From Pseudobdellovibrionaceae bacterium (GTDB taxonomy: Bacteria > Bdellovibrionota > UBA1018 > UBA6935): a stretch of 64,000 nt of DNA. This document shows, in pieces, positions 44,245 through 53,251 of the stretch. Location of the stretch: NCBI GenBank assembly GCA_002722705.1, contig PBMP01000059.1:1-64000 (forward strand). The letters run 5' to 3'. A program made the translations under genes and the position numbers. Each line of letters begins with the position of its first letter. Position 1 is the stretch's first letter. The notes below the pieces were generated by a model that had not been told where the DNA came from, made no database searches, and saw only the letters and a list, made by a program, of their open reading frames with translations.

Positions 44245-44254
44245 GATACTGCTC

Positions 44255-44449
44255 CTAATTCTCAGAAACTACTTCAACCAAATGAAGGACTTTCTTAATC
44301 ATTCCACGAACAGCTGGAGTATTCTCCAATGTCCGAACTTGTTCTCTTTTTTTCAAACCCAAACCTGCGATCGTTGCACGCTGCTTTGGAGGACAAGCAA
44401 TTGTTCCTCTTTTAAGCCGAATGGTAATAGTACCGTTTGAAGCTGCCAT
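44255..44449 (-). CDS. rpmD: 50S ribosomal protein L30
   Basis: A 64-aa L30 with [20 protein letters not shown] and the C-terminal [14 protein letters not shown]. Normal size. It stands between rpsE and rplO, its canonical place. Confidence 0.95.
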   Translation of the reverse strand: MAASNGTITIRLKRGTIACPPKQRATIAGLGLKKREQVRTLENTPAVRGMIKKVLHLVEVVSEN

Positions 44450-44463
44450 GTTTTACTCCTAAA

Positions 44464-44967
44464 TTACTGCCGAATTTCAGCAACCGTTTTACCCCGAGCC
44501 GCTGCAATTTGTTCAAAAGTTCGCAGTTCGCGTAAAGCAGTAAGGGTTGCTCTCACTACGTTATGAGGGTTGTCTCTTCTCAGAGACTTTGCATTAATAT
44601 TTTCAATACCAGCTGCTTCCAGAATTGCTCTCACAGAAGAACTGGCAATCACTCCTGTTCCTTCTGGAGCTGGCTTCATCAGAATAGAGCTAGCACCAAA
44701 AGTTCCCTTAATCTCATGTGGGATAGTTGTACCGTCAAGAGAGACATCAACCATACTTTTTCTGGCTTTTTTCCCTGCTTTTTTAATCGCCTCTGGAACC
44801 TCATTTGCTTTCCCGAGACCAATCCCTACTTTCCCATTCTTATTCCCAACGACTACGATCGCCGCGAAACTGAATCTTCGACCCCCTTTAACCACTTTTG
44901 CACAACGGTTAATATGGATCACTTTCTCTTCAAATTCAGATTCTTCTCTTTGTTGATGCATTGCCAT
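44464..44967 (-). CDS. rpsE: 30S ribosomal protein S5
   Basis: A 167-aa S5 with the N-terminal double-stranded RNA-binding domain ([34 protein letters not shown]) and the C-terminal domain ([20 protein letters not shown]). It acts in decoding accuracy. The start at 44967 is the ATG with AGGAG upstream (in GAGGAGAAAAG); a second ATG lies two codons on. Confidence 0.96.
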   Translation of the reverse strand: MAMHQQREESEFEEKVIHINRCAKVVKGGRRFSFAAIVVVGNKNGKVGIGLGKANEVPEAIKKAGKKARKSMVDVSLDGTTIPHEIKGTFGASSILMKPAPEGTGVIASSSVRAILEAAGIENINAKSLRRDNPHNVVRATLTALRELRTFEQIAAARGKTVAEIRQ

Positions 44968-44987
44968 TTTTCTTTTCTCCTCGAAGC

Positions 44988-45362
44988 TTAAAACTTCAGT
45001 CCAGCCTCTCGAGCCGCGTCAGCCAACGCCTTCACTCGACCGTGGTACAAATATCCATTTCTATCAAAAACAACAGATTCAATCTTCTTTGCTTGTGCAC
45101 GCTTCGCAAGTAAAGCTCCCACTTGCTTAGCTCCTTCAACTGTCGATTTTTGATCTTTCAGTTCTGCATCCTTAGTTGAAGCAGACGCCAAAGTATGACC
45201 TTTTTGATCATCAATCAACTGTGCATACACATTCGTATTCGATCGAAATATACATAATCGAGGCCTCTCAGAAGAGCCTTCTACAGTAGAACGAATCTTA
45301 CGTTTTCTTTTGAATCTTACTACTTTTTTCTTATCTGTTCTTTTTCTTACTTTTACTGACAT
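44988..45362 (-). CDS. rplR: 50S ribosomal protein L18
   Basis: A 124-aa L18 with [20 protein letters not shown] and the C-terminal [20 protein letters not shown]. It binds 5S rRNA together with L5. Normal size. It lies between rplF and rpsE. Confidence 0.96.
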   Translation of the reverse strand: MSVKVRKRTDKKKVVRFKRKRKIRSTVEGSSERPRLCIFRSNTNVYAQLIDDQKGHTLASASTKDAELKDQKSTVEGAKQVGALLAKRAQAKKIESVVFDRNGYLYHGRVKALADAAREAGLKF

Positions 45363-45375
45363 TTTAAAACCTCAA

Positions 45376-45918
45376 CTACTTCGCACCCGCAGCTTTACCT
45401 TGCTTACGGATTATTCGTTCGTCAGAGTACTTCACACCTTTTCCTTGATAAGGCTCCGGTGGTCTATAACTTCTAATTTTCGCAGCAACCATTCCCAAAA
45501 GAACTTTGTCTGCACCAGTCAAAACCAAGTGTGTGTTTTTTTCCACTTTTGCTTCAATTCCAGCTGGAAGCTCATGCTCAATCGGATGAGAAAAACCCAG
45601 ATTCAACTCTAAAGTCCTTCCTTTAACCGCCGCACGATACCCTACGCCAATGATATCCAACTCTTTTGTGAAACCACTTGAACACCCAACCATCATATTA
45701 TTTAAAATTGCTCGAGTTGTGCCGTACATTGCTCTCGCTTTTTTAAATCCATCTCTCGGCTTTACAGTGAGTTCTTCGTTTTCAAGAGTAACAGTAACTT
45801 CTTGAGGAAGAGGGAACTGAAGCTTACCTTTTGGGCCTTCAAATTTAATTTCAGTTGGAGTTAAATTAACTTTTACTCCTGATGTTACCTTAACTGGAAG
45901 TTTTCCTACTCGAGACAT
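45376..45918 (-). CDS. rplF: 50S ribosomal protein L6
   Basis: A 180-aa L6 beginning MSRVGKLPVKV and ending with the typical EPYQGKGVKYSDERIIRKQG. ATG 45916-45918 overlaps the rpsH stop (TAATG), so it is preferred over the TTG two codons upstream. Two homologous beta/alpha halves are seen around the motif GAMYGTTRA-like RAMYGTTRAIL. Confidence 0.96.
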   Translation of the reverse strand: MSRVGKLPVKVTSGVKVNLTPTEIKFEGPKGKLQFPLPQEVTVTLENEELTVKPRDGFKKARAMYGTTRAILNNMMVGCSSGFTKELDIIGVGYRAAVKGRTLELNLGFSHPIEHELPAGIEAKVEKNTHLVLTGADKVLLGMVAAKIRSYRPPEPYQGKGVKYSDERIIRKQGKAAGAK

Positions 45919-46319
45919 TACCAAACCTCACAAAGAACTTCGCCACCCACTTTTTTCTGAGTTGCGTGATAACCTGTTAATACTCCAGATGAAGTAGAAA
46001 CGATAGAAACTCCCGCACCACTCAGTGGTCGAGGAAGCTTGCTTGAACTCGAATAAGAACGTCTTCCTGGACGACTCACCCTTTTCAAGCCACGAATCAC
46101 ACTTTCACCATTTTCATCGTACTTCAGGTAAACCTTAATCACAGGATGACCTTCAGGAGTTCTCATCAATCTAAAATTCCGGATGAAACCTTCCTCTTTG
46201 AGAACTCTCACGATATTTGCCTTAATTCGAGATGCGGGAACGTCCACACGATCGTGCTTAGCTAAAGACGCATTTCGAATTCTTGTTAATAAATCTGCAA
46301 TAGGATCTGTCATTGCCAT
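45918..46319 (-). CDS. rpsH: 30S ribosomal protein S8
   Basis: A 133-aa S8 with MTDPIADLLTRIRNA and the C-terminal GAGVSIVSTSSGVLTGYHAT. In enteric bacteria S8 represses the spc operon by binding near rplE. Its stop overlaps the rplF start. Confidence 0.96.
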   Translation of the reverse strand: MAMTDPIADLLTRIRNASLAKHDRVDVPASRIKANIVRVLKEEGFIRNFRLMRTPEGHPVIKVYLKYDENGESVIRGLKRVSRPGRRSYSSSSKLPRPLSGAGVSIVSTSSGVLTGYHATQKKVGGEVLCEVW

Positions 46320-46335
46320 AGTCTTATAACCTCAT

Positions 46336-46521
46336 TTACCAGCTTGATTTCGTCACACCTGGCAATTCGCCATTTAACGCTTTTTTTCTGAAACAAATTC
46401 TACAAAGTTCAAACTTCCTTAAAAACCCTCTAGGTCTTCCACAACATAGACATCGATTTCGATGTCGCACCTTGAATTTCGGTTCTGAACCTATTTTTGA
46501 CATTTTACATTTTTTAGCCAT
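46336..46521 (-). CDS. rpsN: 30S ribosomal protein S14, zinc type
   Basis: A 61-aa S14 of the short, zinc-binding form: [21 protein letters not shown] holds two CxxC pairs. I use ATG 46521 (MAKKCKMSK); a longer frame to 46587 overlaps rplE and does not look like S14. The C-terminus [10 protein letters not shown] is standard. Confidence 0.95.
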   Translation of the reverse strand: MAKKCKMSKIGSEPKFKVRHRNRCLCCGRPRGFLRKFELCRICFRKKALNGELPGVTKSSW

Positions 46522-46534
46522 AGTCCTCTGTTCC

Positions 46535-47170
46535 TTATTTCCTAAATGGCATTCCAAGATCTGAGAGCAAAGCCCTCGCTTGATCATTTGTTTTCGCCGA
46601 TGTCACCATAGTCACAGACAGACCATGAATTTTATCAATATTATCGTAATTAATTTCCGTGAATATAATCTGTTCTTTAATTCCAAGAGTATAATTTCCA
46701 CGACCATCAAAAGCCTTAGCACTTACACCTCGAAAGTCTCTTACTCGTGGGAGGGCAACATTGATGAGTCGGTCTAAAAATTCCCACATTCTCGCTCTTC
46801 TAAGAGTGACACTAATTCCAATAGGCATGCCTTCTCTCAACTTAAACGTTGCAATGGATTTTTTTGCCCGAGTAACCACTGGCTTCTGACCAGAAACCAA
46901 CATCACTGACTCCATCACGCTATCCAAAATTTTTGGATTAGCAACTGCGTCCTTCATTGTACAGTTAATGACAATCTTTTCCAGACGAGGAACATTCATC
47001 GCGTTTTTGATATCAAACTGTTTCTGTAAAGAAGAAAAAATTTCAGCTTTATATTTTGTTTCTAATCGAGGAGCTTGAACAGATGAAGTTGCTTTGGTCT
47101 CACCAACAGCTGCAATCTTCACATTCTTCACTTGCCCAATATTCTTTTTTCCTACCGTTTGCTTTGCCAC
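46535..47170 (-). CDS. rplE: 50S ribosomal protein L5 with N-terminal extension
   Basis: L5 is recognised by [32 protein letters not shown] and [14 protein letters not shown]. At 211 aa it is about 30 residues longer than the usual 179. The extra N-terminus reads [20 protein letters not shown] and ends with a linker before the normal L5 start ([10 protein letters not shown]). The GTG start at 47170 is well supported by GGAGG 8 nt upstream. It follows rplN after only 12 bp, where rplX (L24) is normally found; L24 is absent here. Confidence 0.95.
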   Translation of the reverse strand: MAKQTVGKKNIGQVKNVKIAAVGETKATSSVQAPRLETKYKAEIFSSLQKQFDIKNAMNVPRLEKIVINCTMKDAVANPKILDSVMESVMLVSGQKPVVTRAKKSIATFKLREGMPIGISVTLRRARMWEFLDRLINVALPRVRDFRGVSAKAFDGRGNYTLGIKEQIIFTEINYDNIDKIHGLSVTMVTSAKTNDQARALLSDLGMPFRK

Positions 47171-47182
47171 TTCCGTCGCCTC

Positions 47183-47551
47183 CTACAGTACTTCCGGAGC
47201 AAGAGAAACAATCTTCATAAAGCTTTTTGCTCTTAGCTCTCTAGCTACCGGCCCAAAAATACGCGTTCCAACTGGCTCATTCTGAGCATTAATCAAAACC
47301 GCTGAATTCGTATCAAAACGAATATATGTTCCATCGGCTCTATTGATTTCTTTTTTCGTTCGAACAACCACTGCCTTCATTACCGAACCTTTTTTCACCT
47401 TTGAATTCGGGGCTGCATCTTTCACAGAACAAACGATAATATCTCCGACTCGTGCGTATCGTCTTCGGCTTCCACCTAAAACTTTAATACACATTACCGA
47501 GCGTGCTCCTGAATTATCTGCAACATCGAGTCGTGTTTGATGCTGAATCAT
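47183..47551 (-). CDS. rplN: 50S ribosomal protein L14
   Basis: A 122-aa L14 starting [20 protein letters not shown] and ending with [20 protein letters not shown]. Normal length. The gene after it in almost all bacteria is rplX; here it is rplE. Confidence 0.97.
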   Translation of the reverse strand: MIQHQTRLDVADNSGARSVMCIKVLGGSRRRYARVGDIIVCSVKDAAPNSKVKKGSVMKAVVVRTKKEINRADGTYIRFDTNSAVLINAQNEPVGTRIFGPVARELRAKSFMKIVSLAPEVL

Positions 47552-47563
47552 ACCACTATCTCC

Positions 47564-47854
47564 TTAGACGTTCACACCAGCGGCAACACACGCTTTTCGA
47601 ACAATTTCTTTCAACATGAATCTTTTTTGCTTACTCAATGGTCTTATTTCAACCAAGCGGACAAGATCACCCATTTTTGCTTCAGAATTTCCATCATGAG
47701 CTTTGTACTTCTTCGTTCGTGTAATAAACTTATGGTACTTCTTATGACGGATCTGACGGTCGACTCGAACGACAATTGTCTTATCCATTTTATCACTGAC
47801 AACCATGCCAATCAGTTCTCGTATCGCTTTTTTATTCTCTGTTTTTTCTGTCAT
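47564..47854 (-). CDS. rpsQ: 30S ribosomal protein S17
   Basis: A 96-aa S17 with [20 protein letters not shown] and the C-terminal [20 protein letters not shown]. Slightly long at the N-terminus. It lies between rpmC and rplN. Confidence 0.96.
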   Translation of the reverse strand: MTEKTENKKAIRELIGMVVSDKMDKTIVVRVDRQIRHKKYHKFITRTKKYKAHDGNSEAKMGDLVRLVEIRPLSKQKRFMLKEIVRKACVAAGVNV

Positions 47855-47873
47855 AATGCCTCACTCACTGCCT

Positions 47874-48089
47874 TTACTGAGCAGCCTGAGCCTCCTGTTG
47901 CTTTTGAGCAGCTAAAGTTTTAATCCAAGAAATTTCCTTACGTGTTTTCCACAATAAAGAAGTATTGGCTAACTGCCCTGTCGCTAACTGCATCCGAGCA
48001 TCAAAAAGAACTCTTTCTGACTCGCGAAGCTTCGCATTGAGCTCATCCAAATTCATATTTTTAAATTCTTTAAATCTTTTAATCGCCAT
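47874..48089 (-). CDS. rpmC: 50S ribosomal protein L29
   Basis: A 71-aa L29 with the two-helix pattern FKNMNLDELNAKLRESERVL and LANTSLLWKTRKEISWIKTL. The end is Ala/Gln-rich. It lies near the peptide exit tunnel in the ribosome. Normal position after rplP. Confidence 0.94.
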   Translation of the reverse strand: MAIKRFKEFKNMNLDELNAKLRESERVLFDARMQLATGQLANTSLLWKTRKEISWIKTLAAQKQQEAQAAQ

Positions 48090-48110
48090 CGTTTCACTTC
48101 CACCACAACT

Positions 48111-48527
48111 TTATTGTGCCGGCTCCCTTGAAATGATTTTAGTTTTTAAAGGCAACTTATGAGCCGCTCTTTTCAAAGCTTCAACAGCCGTCTCTCGAGG
48201 TACTCCTGCCATTTCATAAACAACACGACCAGGCTTCACAACAGCCGCCCAATATTCAACGCCCCCTTTACCTTTTCCCATTCGGGTTTCAGCAGGTTGC
48301 TTCGTAATCGGTTTATGAGGAAACACTCGAATCCAAATATCTCCACCTCTTTTTACATAACGAGTCATCGCTACCCGGGCAGCTTCAATCTGCCGAGAAG
48401 TCAAACGACCACATTCTGTAACCTGAAGACCATATTCTCCAAAATGAAGGGATCCACCACGAGCGGCGGTTCCTCTCATATGTCCTTTTTGTTGCTTTCT
48501 CCATTTTACTCGCTTAGGCGCTAACAT
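48111..48527 (-). CDS. rplP: 50S ribosomal protein L16
   Basis: A 138-aa L16 with [40 protein letters not shown] and [20 protein letters not shown]. Normal length. It lies 11 bp after rpsC. Confidence 0.97.
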   Translation of the reverse strand: MLAPKRVKWRKQQKGHMRGTAARGGSLHFGEYGLQVTECGRLTSRQIEAARVAMTRYVKRGGDIWIRVFPHKPITKQPAETRMGKGKGGVEYWAAVVKPGRVVYEMAGVPRETAVEALKRAAHKLPLKTKIISREPAQ

Positions 48528-48538
48528 GAATAGGCTCC

Positions 48539-49213
48539 TTAATTTCCTTGCAATGCTCGCGCTTCAATCGCGGCTTGCTTTCTTAACGTTTGAACTTCAC
48601 CCGTGTAGATCCAAGTTCTCACTCCAATAATTCCATATGCAGTCATCGCTTCAGTAAAGCCATAATCAATATTTGCTCTCAAAGTATGAAGAGGCACACT
48701 ATCTTCCGAGTACCACTCTGTACGAGCAATCTCTGCACCACCAACTCGTCCTGCAACTTGAATTTTAATTCCTTTAATCCCATGCTTAAAAGCTGCAGAA
48801 ATACATTTTTTCATCGCTCTTCTAAACGCAACCCGCTTCTCAAGTTGCATCGCCACGTTCTCAGCAATCAACTGAGCATTCGCTTCAGGAGCCTTTACTT
48901 CAATGATATTGATAAAGACTTCACTACTCGACATTCGCTGAATCTCAGGTTTTAATGATTCAACTCCTGCCCCTTTTTTTCCAATAACAATACCAGGACG
49001 AGCCGTATGAACATTGATTTTCACTTTATTCGCAGCTCTTTCAATTTCAATTTTTGAAATACCAGCATTGTAAAGTTTCTTTTTCAAAAACTTTCGGAGA
49101 GCTAAATCTTCATGAAGAAGCTTAGAGTAGTCCTTTTTATTGGCATACCAACGACTATCCCACTCACTTACAATTCCTAATCGAAATCCTTTTGGATGTG
49201 TCTTCTGACCCAT
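48539..49213 (-). CDS. rpsC: 30S ribosomal protein S3
   Basis: A 224-aa S3 starting [20 protein letters not shown], with the KH-domain loop [17 protein letters not shown] and the C-terminal [19 protein letters not shown]. Its ATG overlaps the rplV stop by one base. Confidence 0.97.
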   Translation of the reverse strand: MGQKTHPKGFRLGIVSEWDSRWYANKKDYSKLLHEDLALRKFLKKKLYNAGISKIEIERAANKVKINVHTARPGIVIGKKGAGVESLKPEIQRMSSSEVFINIIEVKAPEANAQLIAENVAMQLEKRVAFRRAMKKCISAAFKHGIKGIKIQVAGRVGGAEIARTEWYSEDSVPLHTLRANIDYGFTEAMTAYGIIGVRTWIYTGEVQTLRKQAAIEARALQGN

Positions 49214-49557
49214 TATGCTTCCCTCTCTGCCAAAGTTACTGTGACATGACTGGTTCGTTTTAAGATTCTTGAAGCAGAACCATTTGCTCGAGGTCTGAAT
49301 CGCTTCAAAGTCGGTCCCTGAGAAACTAAAAGTGTCTTCACATAAAGCTTATCGACATCTTTAGCTCCCTTTTGGTCTGCATTGGCTACCGCACTCTTAA
49401 TTAAACAAGCCAACGTACCTGCAGTCCGCTTCCTTGGAGACATTTTCAAAAAATTCAATGCCTCATTAATATTCTTTCCTCTGACTTCATCAGCAACCAA
49501 ACTCAACTTTCGAGGAGTAATTCTGACTGAACTTAATTTTGCTAGAGACTCCATCAC
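49213..49557 (-). CDS. rplV: 50S ribosomal protein L22
   Basis: A 114-aa L22 with [20 protein letters not shown] and the tunnel-lining hairpin plus tail [20 protein letters not shown]. Normal length and place. Confidence 0.97.
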   Translation of the reverse strand: MMESLAKLSSVRITPRKLSLVADEVRGKNINEALNFLKMSPRKRTAGTLACLIKSAVANADQKGAKDVDKLYVKTLLVSQGPTLKRFRPRANGSASRILKRTSHVTVTLAEREA

Positions 49558-49567
49558 CTAATCCCTC

Positions 49568-49849
49568 TTACTTCTTTGCTGCTTTTTTATCAGCAGCTGT
49601 GTGTCCGTGATAAGTTCGAGTGAGTGCAAACTCTCCCAACTTATGACCGACCATATTTTCACTGACATAGACAGGAATAAATTTTTTCCCATTATGAACA
49701 GCAAACGTTAAACCTACCATGTCCGGAAAAATCATTGATCTTCGAGACCAAGTCTTAATGACTTTTTTGTCTCCAGTTTCAATTGCTTTTTCCACCTTCT
49801 TTGCTAAATGTTCGTCGCAAAACGGACCTTTTTTAATTGAACGAGCCAA
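49568..49849 (-). CDS. rpsS: 30S ribosomal protein S19
   Basis: A 93-aa S19 with [39 protein letters not shown] and [15 protein letters not shown]. Normal length and place. Confidence 0.97.
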   Translation of the reverse strand: MARSIKKGPFCDEHLAKKVEKAIETGDKKVIKTWSRRSMIFPDMVGLTFAVHNGKKFIPVYVSENMVGHKLGEFALTRTYHGHTAADKKAAKK

Positions 49850-49865
49850 GTTTCAATCTCCTCTT

Positions 49866-50708
49866 TTATCGTTTCTTACGAACACGTCGCTTCACAATGA
49901 AACCATCCGTTCGCTTATTATTCCGTGTTTTATAACCTTTAGAAGGAAGTCCCCAAGGTGATCGCGGATGTCCACCTGAAGCACGACCTTCACCACCACC
50001 CATTGGGTGATCTACTGGGTTCATCGCCACACCTCGAACAGTTGGTCGAACACCCATCCATCGTTTTCTTCCTGCCTTACCTAATTTGATATTTTCATTT
50101 TCAGGATTCGAGAGCTGACCAATGGTCGCTCTACTCTTTACATTGACCTTTCTCAACTCACCACTTGGCATTTTAAGTAGACCATAGCCACCTTCCTTTG
50201 CCATCAATTGAGCAAATTGACCTGCAGCTCGTACAAACTTACCGCCGCTTCCTGGACGAGTCTCCACGTTATGAATCAAAGTACCCACAGGCATAGATTC
50301 TAACATCATGTGATTTCCCGGTTGAATGTCTGCTGTTTCTGAAGCAATTACTTCATCACCAACTTTTAATTTAGCAGGAGCAAGAATATATCTTTTCTCT
50401 CCATCAGCATAATTCAATAGCGCAATATAAGCAGTCCGATTCGGATCATACTCTAAGGACGCAACCTTTGCTGGTATATCAAATTTGTTTCTTTTAAAAT
50501 CAACAACTCTGTAAAAGCGCTTATGTCCGCCACCTTTACGAAAATTTGTTGTACGACCTAAATTATTTCGACCACCTGACTTACTGAGAGAAACAATAAG
50601 TTTTTTTGGTTTCTTTGGTTGATCTTTCTTAGGAGTCAATCCGGAGAAATCAGCAACACTCTTGTATCTTAAACTAGGTGTAACCGGCTTAAATGTTTTC
50701 ACTGCCAT
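49866..50708 (-). CDS. rplB: 50S ribosomal protein L2
   Basis: A 280-aa L2 with the RNA-binding domain, the peptidyl-transferase-near segment [19 protein letters not shown] and the C-terminal [20 protein letters not shown]. Normal length. It lies between rplW and rpsS. Confidence 0.97.
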   Translation of the reverse strand: MAVKTFKPVTPSLRYKSVADFSGLTPKKDQPKKPKKLIVSLSKSGGRNNLGRTTNFRKGGGHKRFYRVVDFKRNKFDIPAKVASLEYDPNRTAYIALLNYADGEKRYILAPAKLKVGDEVIASETADIQPGNHMMLESMPVGTLIHNVETRPGSGGKFVRAAGQFAQLMAKEGGYGLLKMPSGELRKVNVKSRATIGQLSNPENENIKLGKAGRKRWMGVRPTVRGVAMNPVDHPMGGGEGRASGGHPRSPWGLPSKGYKTRNNKRTDGFIVKRRVRKKR

Positions 50709-50726
50709 ATAACTAGCCCTCTCTCC

Positions 50727-51017
50727 TTAATTCGCCTGATAGAAATCAATCCGCTGACCGTCTTCTAAAGTCACGATTGCTTTCTTCCAGTTGGAACGCT
50801 TCTTATAAGATGCGCCCGCACGTTTTACTTTTCCGTGAACAATCGCAGTGTTCACCTTACGAACTTTAACTTTAAAAAGTTGAGATACTGCATCTTTCAC
50901 TTCATCTTTAGTTGCTTTTGAATCAACTTCAAAAGTGTATCTCCCACCAACTTCAGCCAAAGCAGCACTCTTTTCACTGATTATTGGTCTCTTGACGACA
51001 TCATATAAGCTTCTCAT
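50727..51017 (-). CDS. rplW: 50S ribosomal protein L23
   Basis: A 96-aa L23 with VVKRPIISEKSAALAEVGGR and VRKVNTAIVHGKVKRAGASY. Docking site for signal recognition particle and trigger factor at the tunnel exit. Normal place. Confidence 0.96.
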   Translation of the reverse strand: MRSLYDVVKRPIISEKSAALAEVGGRYTFEVDSKATKDEVKDAVSQLFKVKVRKVNTAIVHGKVKRAGASYKKRSNWKKAIVTLEDGQRIDFYQAN

Positions 51018-51028
51018 CGTCCGACTCC

Positions 51029-51661
51029 TTATGCTTTCTTCTCACGAGTAAGTCTCTGACTCACACCTTCAACAGCCTTTTTAGAGATCAGCAGCCAATC
51101 ATAACGAATCACATCGTATACATTGAGCCCCTCAGACCTCAAAACCTTAACTTCTTTTAAATTTCTTCCAGAAAGCTCAAGGTTTCGGTTGTTTTCATCT
51201 ACAATTAAAACTTTTTTCGCATCAAACTTACTTAAAACAGTTTCCATCACCTTAGTTTTAGGTTCTGCTAATTTAAACTCATCAACAACAACCAAGCGAT
51301 TTGCCTTAACCCGATCCGAAAGTGCGGATCTCAAAGCACCTTTCACCATTTCTTTTGGCGTTGCTTGTTCATAACTACGTGGTTTTGGTCCATGAGCACG
51401 TCCACCACCAACAAATTGAGCCGCTCGAGTAGACCCTTGACGAGCATTCCCTGTTCCCTTTTGTTTGTAGGGCTTCTTCCCCCCACCGGAAACTTCTCCT
51501 TTTGTCTTCGTCTTGACTGTCCCTTGACGACGTCCCGCCAATTGAGCCTTAATCACCTGATGAACAAGAGGAACGTTCACTTCTGTTGCAAAAACGTCAT
51601 CACTTAAATCAACGGTCCCGACTTTTTTATTCTCTAAACTAAATACATCTAAAGTAGCCAT
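51029..51661 (-). CDS. rplD: 50S ribosomal protein L4
   Basis: A 210-aa L4 with AGRRQGTVKTKTKGEVSGGG, the loop PYKQKGTGNARQGSTRAAQF and VFGPKPRSY-like RAHGPKPRSYEQATPKEMV. In enteric bacteria L4 represses the S10 operon. The gene lies 8 bp after rplC. Confidence 0.96.
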   Translation of the reverse strand: MATLDVFSLENKKVGTVDLSDDVFATEVNVPLVHQVIKAQLAGRRQGTVKTKTKGEVSGGGKKPYKQKGTGNARQGSTRAAQFVGGGRAHGPKPRSYEQATPKEMVKGALRSALSDRVKANRLVVVDEFKLAEPKTKVMETVLSKFDAKKVLIVDENNRNLELSGRNLKEVKVLRSEGLNVYDVIRYDWLLISKKAVEGVSQRLTREKKA

Positions 51662-51669
51662 TGTCTCAC

Positions 51670-52392
51670 CTACGCCTTCCGCGCCTTCTTCACAGACTTA
51701 CTAATTGTTACTAAACCTGTTTTCGGACCAGGAACACTTCCATTTACAAGAAGGATTCCATTTTCAGCATCCACTTTAACGACTCGAACATTCTGGATCG
51801 TCACTTTGTGATTCCCCATCTGTCCAGCCATTTTTTTTCCTTTACGAACCAAACCTGTACCTGTGTTGCTATTAATTGATCCAGGCATTCTATGAACAAT
51901 GGAGGCACCATGAGACGCAGGACCTCCAGCAAAGTTCCAACGCTTCATCACACCTTGAAAACCCTTACCTTTGCTCACTGCTGTTAAATCAACAAAGTCA
52001 CCTTCTTTGAGAAAACTTAGATCAAGTGTTTTTCCAACAGCATCTGCAGCTAAAGCATCTTTTTCATCTAATCGAAACTCTTGATAATGCTTAAAAACAG
52101 CTCCACCCGACTTTTTTGCATGTCCACGAAGCGCTTTTGTTGAATTTTTTTCTTTTTCTTCAAGTAATCCTACTTGAACTCCGTAATAACCTTCAGTCGG
52201 TGCCGTCTTCACTTGAGTAACAACGTTTTTCTGAAGATCAATCACAGTCACTGCGATTGCTTCACGATCGTCATTATAGATCTGAGTCATACCCGCTTTT
52301 ACACCGATAAAACCACCAAGATCACCTAACGTCACAGTTGCAGACTGAGGAGTTGCCTCGGTAACAGCTTCTGCAGCTTGATTTTCTGACAT
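51670..52392 (-). CDS. rplC: 50S ribosomal protein L3 with N-terminal extension
   Basis: L3 is recognised by GFIGVKAGMTQIYNDDREAI, KGKGFQGVMKRWNFAGGPAS and PGSINSNTGTGLVRKGKKMA. At 240 aa it has about 27 extra N-terminal residues rich in Ala, Glu and Thr. The ATG has AAGGAG upstream, preceded by a strong hairpin (52405-52435). Unusually it is 209 bp away from rpsJ. Confidence 0.96.
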   Translation of the reverse strand: MSENQAAEAVTEATPQSATVTLGDLGGFIGVKAGMTQIYNDDREAIAVTVIDLQKNVVTQVKTAPTEGYYGVQVGLLEEKEKNSTKALRGHAKKSGGAVFKHYQEFRLDEKDALAADAVGKTLDLSFLKEGDFVDLTAVSKGKGFQGVMKRWNFAGGPASHGASIVHRMPGSINSNTGTGLVRKGKKMAGQMGNHKVTIQNVRVVKVDAENGILLVNGSVPGPKTGLVTISKSVKKARKA

Positions 52393-52601
52393 TTTTTTCT
52401 CCTTAAAGACACTTTGTTAAACAAAGGCGGTCTTTTTTATCCCAAATTTTTCTTAAACACCTATTCCACAGCATCACCGGGTAAACCTTGGGAAGTAAAC
52501 CGGATGCATTCGTTTTTAGGCTCCAAACCGTTCGACTTTTCTTTAGGGGCCGCTAAAAGGCGGGTAAAGACAGTATCGATTGGTTCAAGAAATTAAATCG
52601 A
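52393..52601 (-). promoter_or_regulatory. Structured 209-nt leader between rpsJ and rplC
   Basis: The gap between the rpsJ stop and the rplC start is far longer than others in the cluster and not as AT-rich as most gaps. On the minus strand it contains, in order, TCGATT/AATCGA, a CCGC/GCGG stem and a repeated GGTTTAC. Just before the Shine-Dalgarno sequence it has a compound hairpin: AAAGAC (52435-52430 on the plus strand reads GTCTTT) closing CTTTG-TTTAA-CAAAG. There is no U-run after it, so it is not a terminator. A possible 24-codon ORF starting at GTG/ATG ends with a TAA that touches AAGGAG. It may be a control site for L3/L4 synthesis or hold an internal promoter. Confidence 0.5.
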
Positions 52602-52916
52602 CTAAGACTTAATTTCTACATCTACTCCAGCTGACAAATCTAACTTCATCAAAGAGTCAATTGTTTGTTGCGTCGGCTCAACGATATCAAGCAAACGCTT
52701 GTGAGTTCGAATCTCGAATTGCTCACGGGACTTTTTGTTAACATGAGGCGAACGCAATACGCAATACTTATTAATCACTGTTGGTAAAGGAATAGGGCCC
52801 CTTACAGCAGCTCCCGTTCTTTTTGCCGTGTTCACAATTTCCCAAACTGATTTATCCAAAACTCGATTATCAAAAGCTTTCAATTTGATCCGAATTTTAT
52901 GCTCTAATACAGCCAT
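52602..52916 (-). CDS. rpsJ: 30S ribosomal protein S10
   Basis: A 104-aa S10 with [40 protein letters not shown] and the C-terminal [17 protein letters not shown]10 also takes part in Nus-dependent antitermination. First gene of the S10-spc-alpha cluster; tuf, which often precedes it, is not present. Confidence 0.97.
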   Translation of the reverse strand: MAVLEHKIRIKLKAFDNRVLDKSVWEIVNTAKRTGAAVRGPIPLPTVINKYCVLRSPHVNKKSREQFEIRTHKRLLDIVEPTQQTIDSLMKLDLSAGVDVEIKS

Positions 52917-53251
52917 TTTTTCTCACTTTCCTTATCATTTAAGGGAGTTACCTAGATCTTGGAGTGAGACCCAGTCTAGCAATCTCTCCTTATTCTTCAT
53001 CTATAACGAAAGATCAGCTTATATCTGCGTTATTCATGAAACACAATACAAAAAATCAATAAAATAATATGAATAAATTCAGCAAGTTACACTGAATTTT
53101 CTAGTTCTGAAGATTTTTTTAAACTTTTTTACTCATGTTTTAGAGAACGAAAAAAGAAGTCTATATCTATTTGATATTTATTCTTTTTTTTATCAAATTC
53201 ACCCAAAACTTTTTCATCTGAATATCCGATAAGATGCATAAGGGGATACGA
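52917..53251 (-). promoter_or_regulatory. Upstream region of the S10 operon with a candidate promoter
   Basis: A gap of more than 300 bp between divergent genes. On the minus strand TTGTGT (53046-53041) and TATAAG (53023-53018) are spaced 17 bp, about 100-120 bp before rpsJ. They are followed by a leader with a Shine-Dalgarno AAGGAAAG. The far half (53050-53230) is very AT-rich and presumably holds the promoter of the plus-strand gene, which I cannot pinpoint. Confidence 0.45.

Noticed and set aside
37594-52596. Many plus-strand open frames opposite the ribosomal genes
   Set aside because: They lie entirely over conserved ribosomal protein genes, lack ribosome sites and give no recognisable proteins. 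They are shadows.
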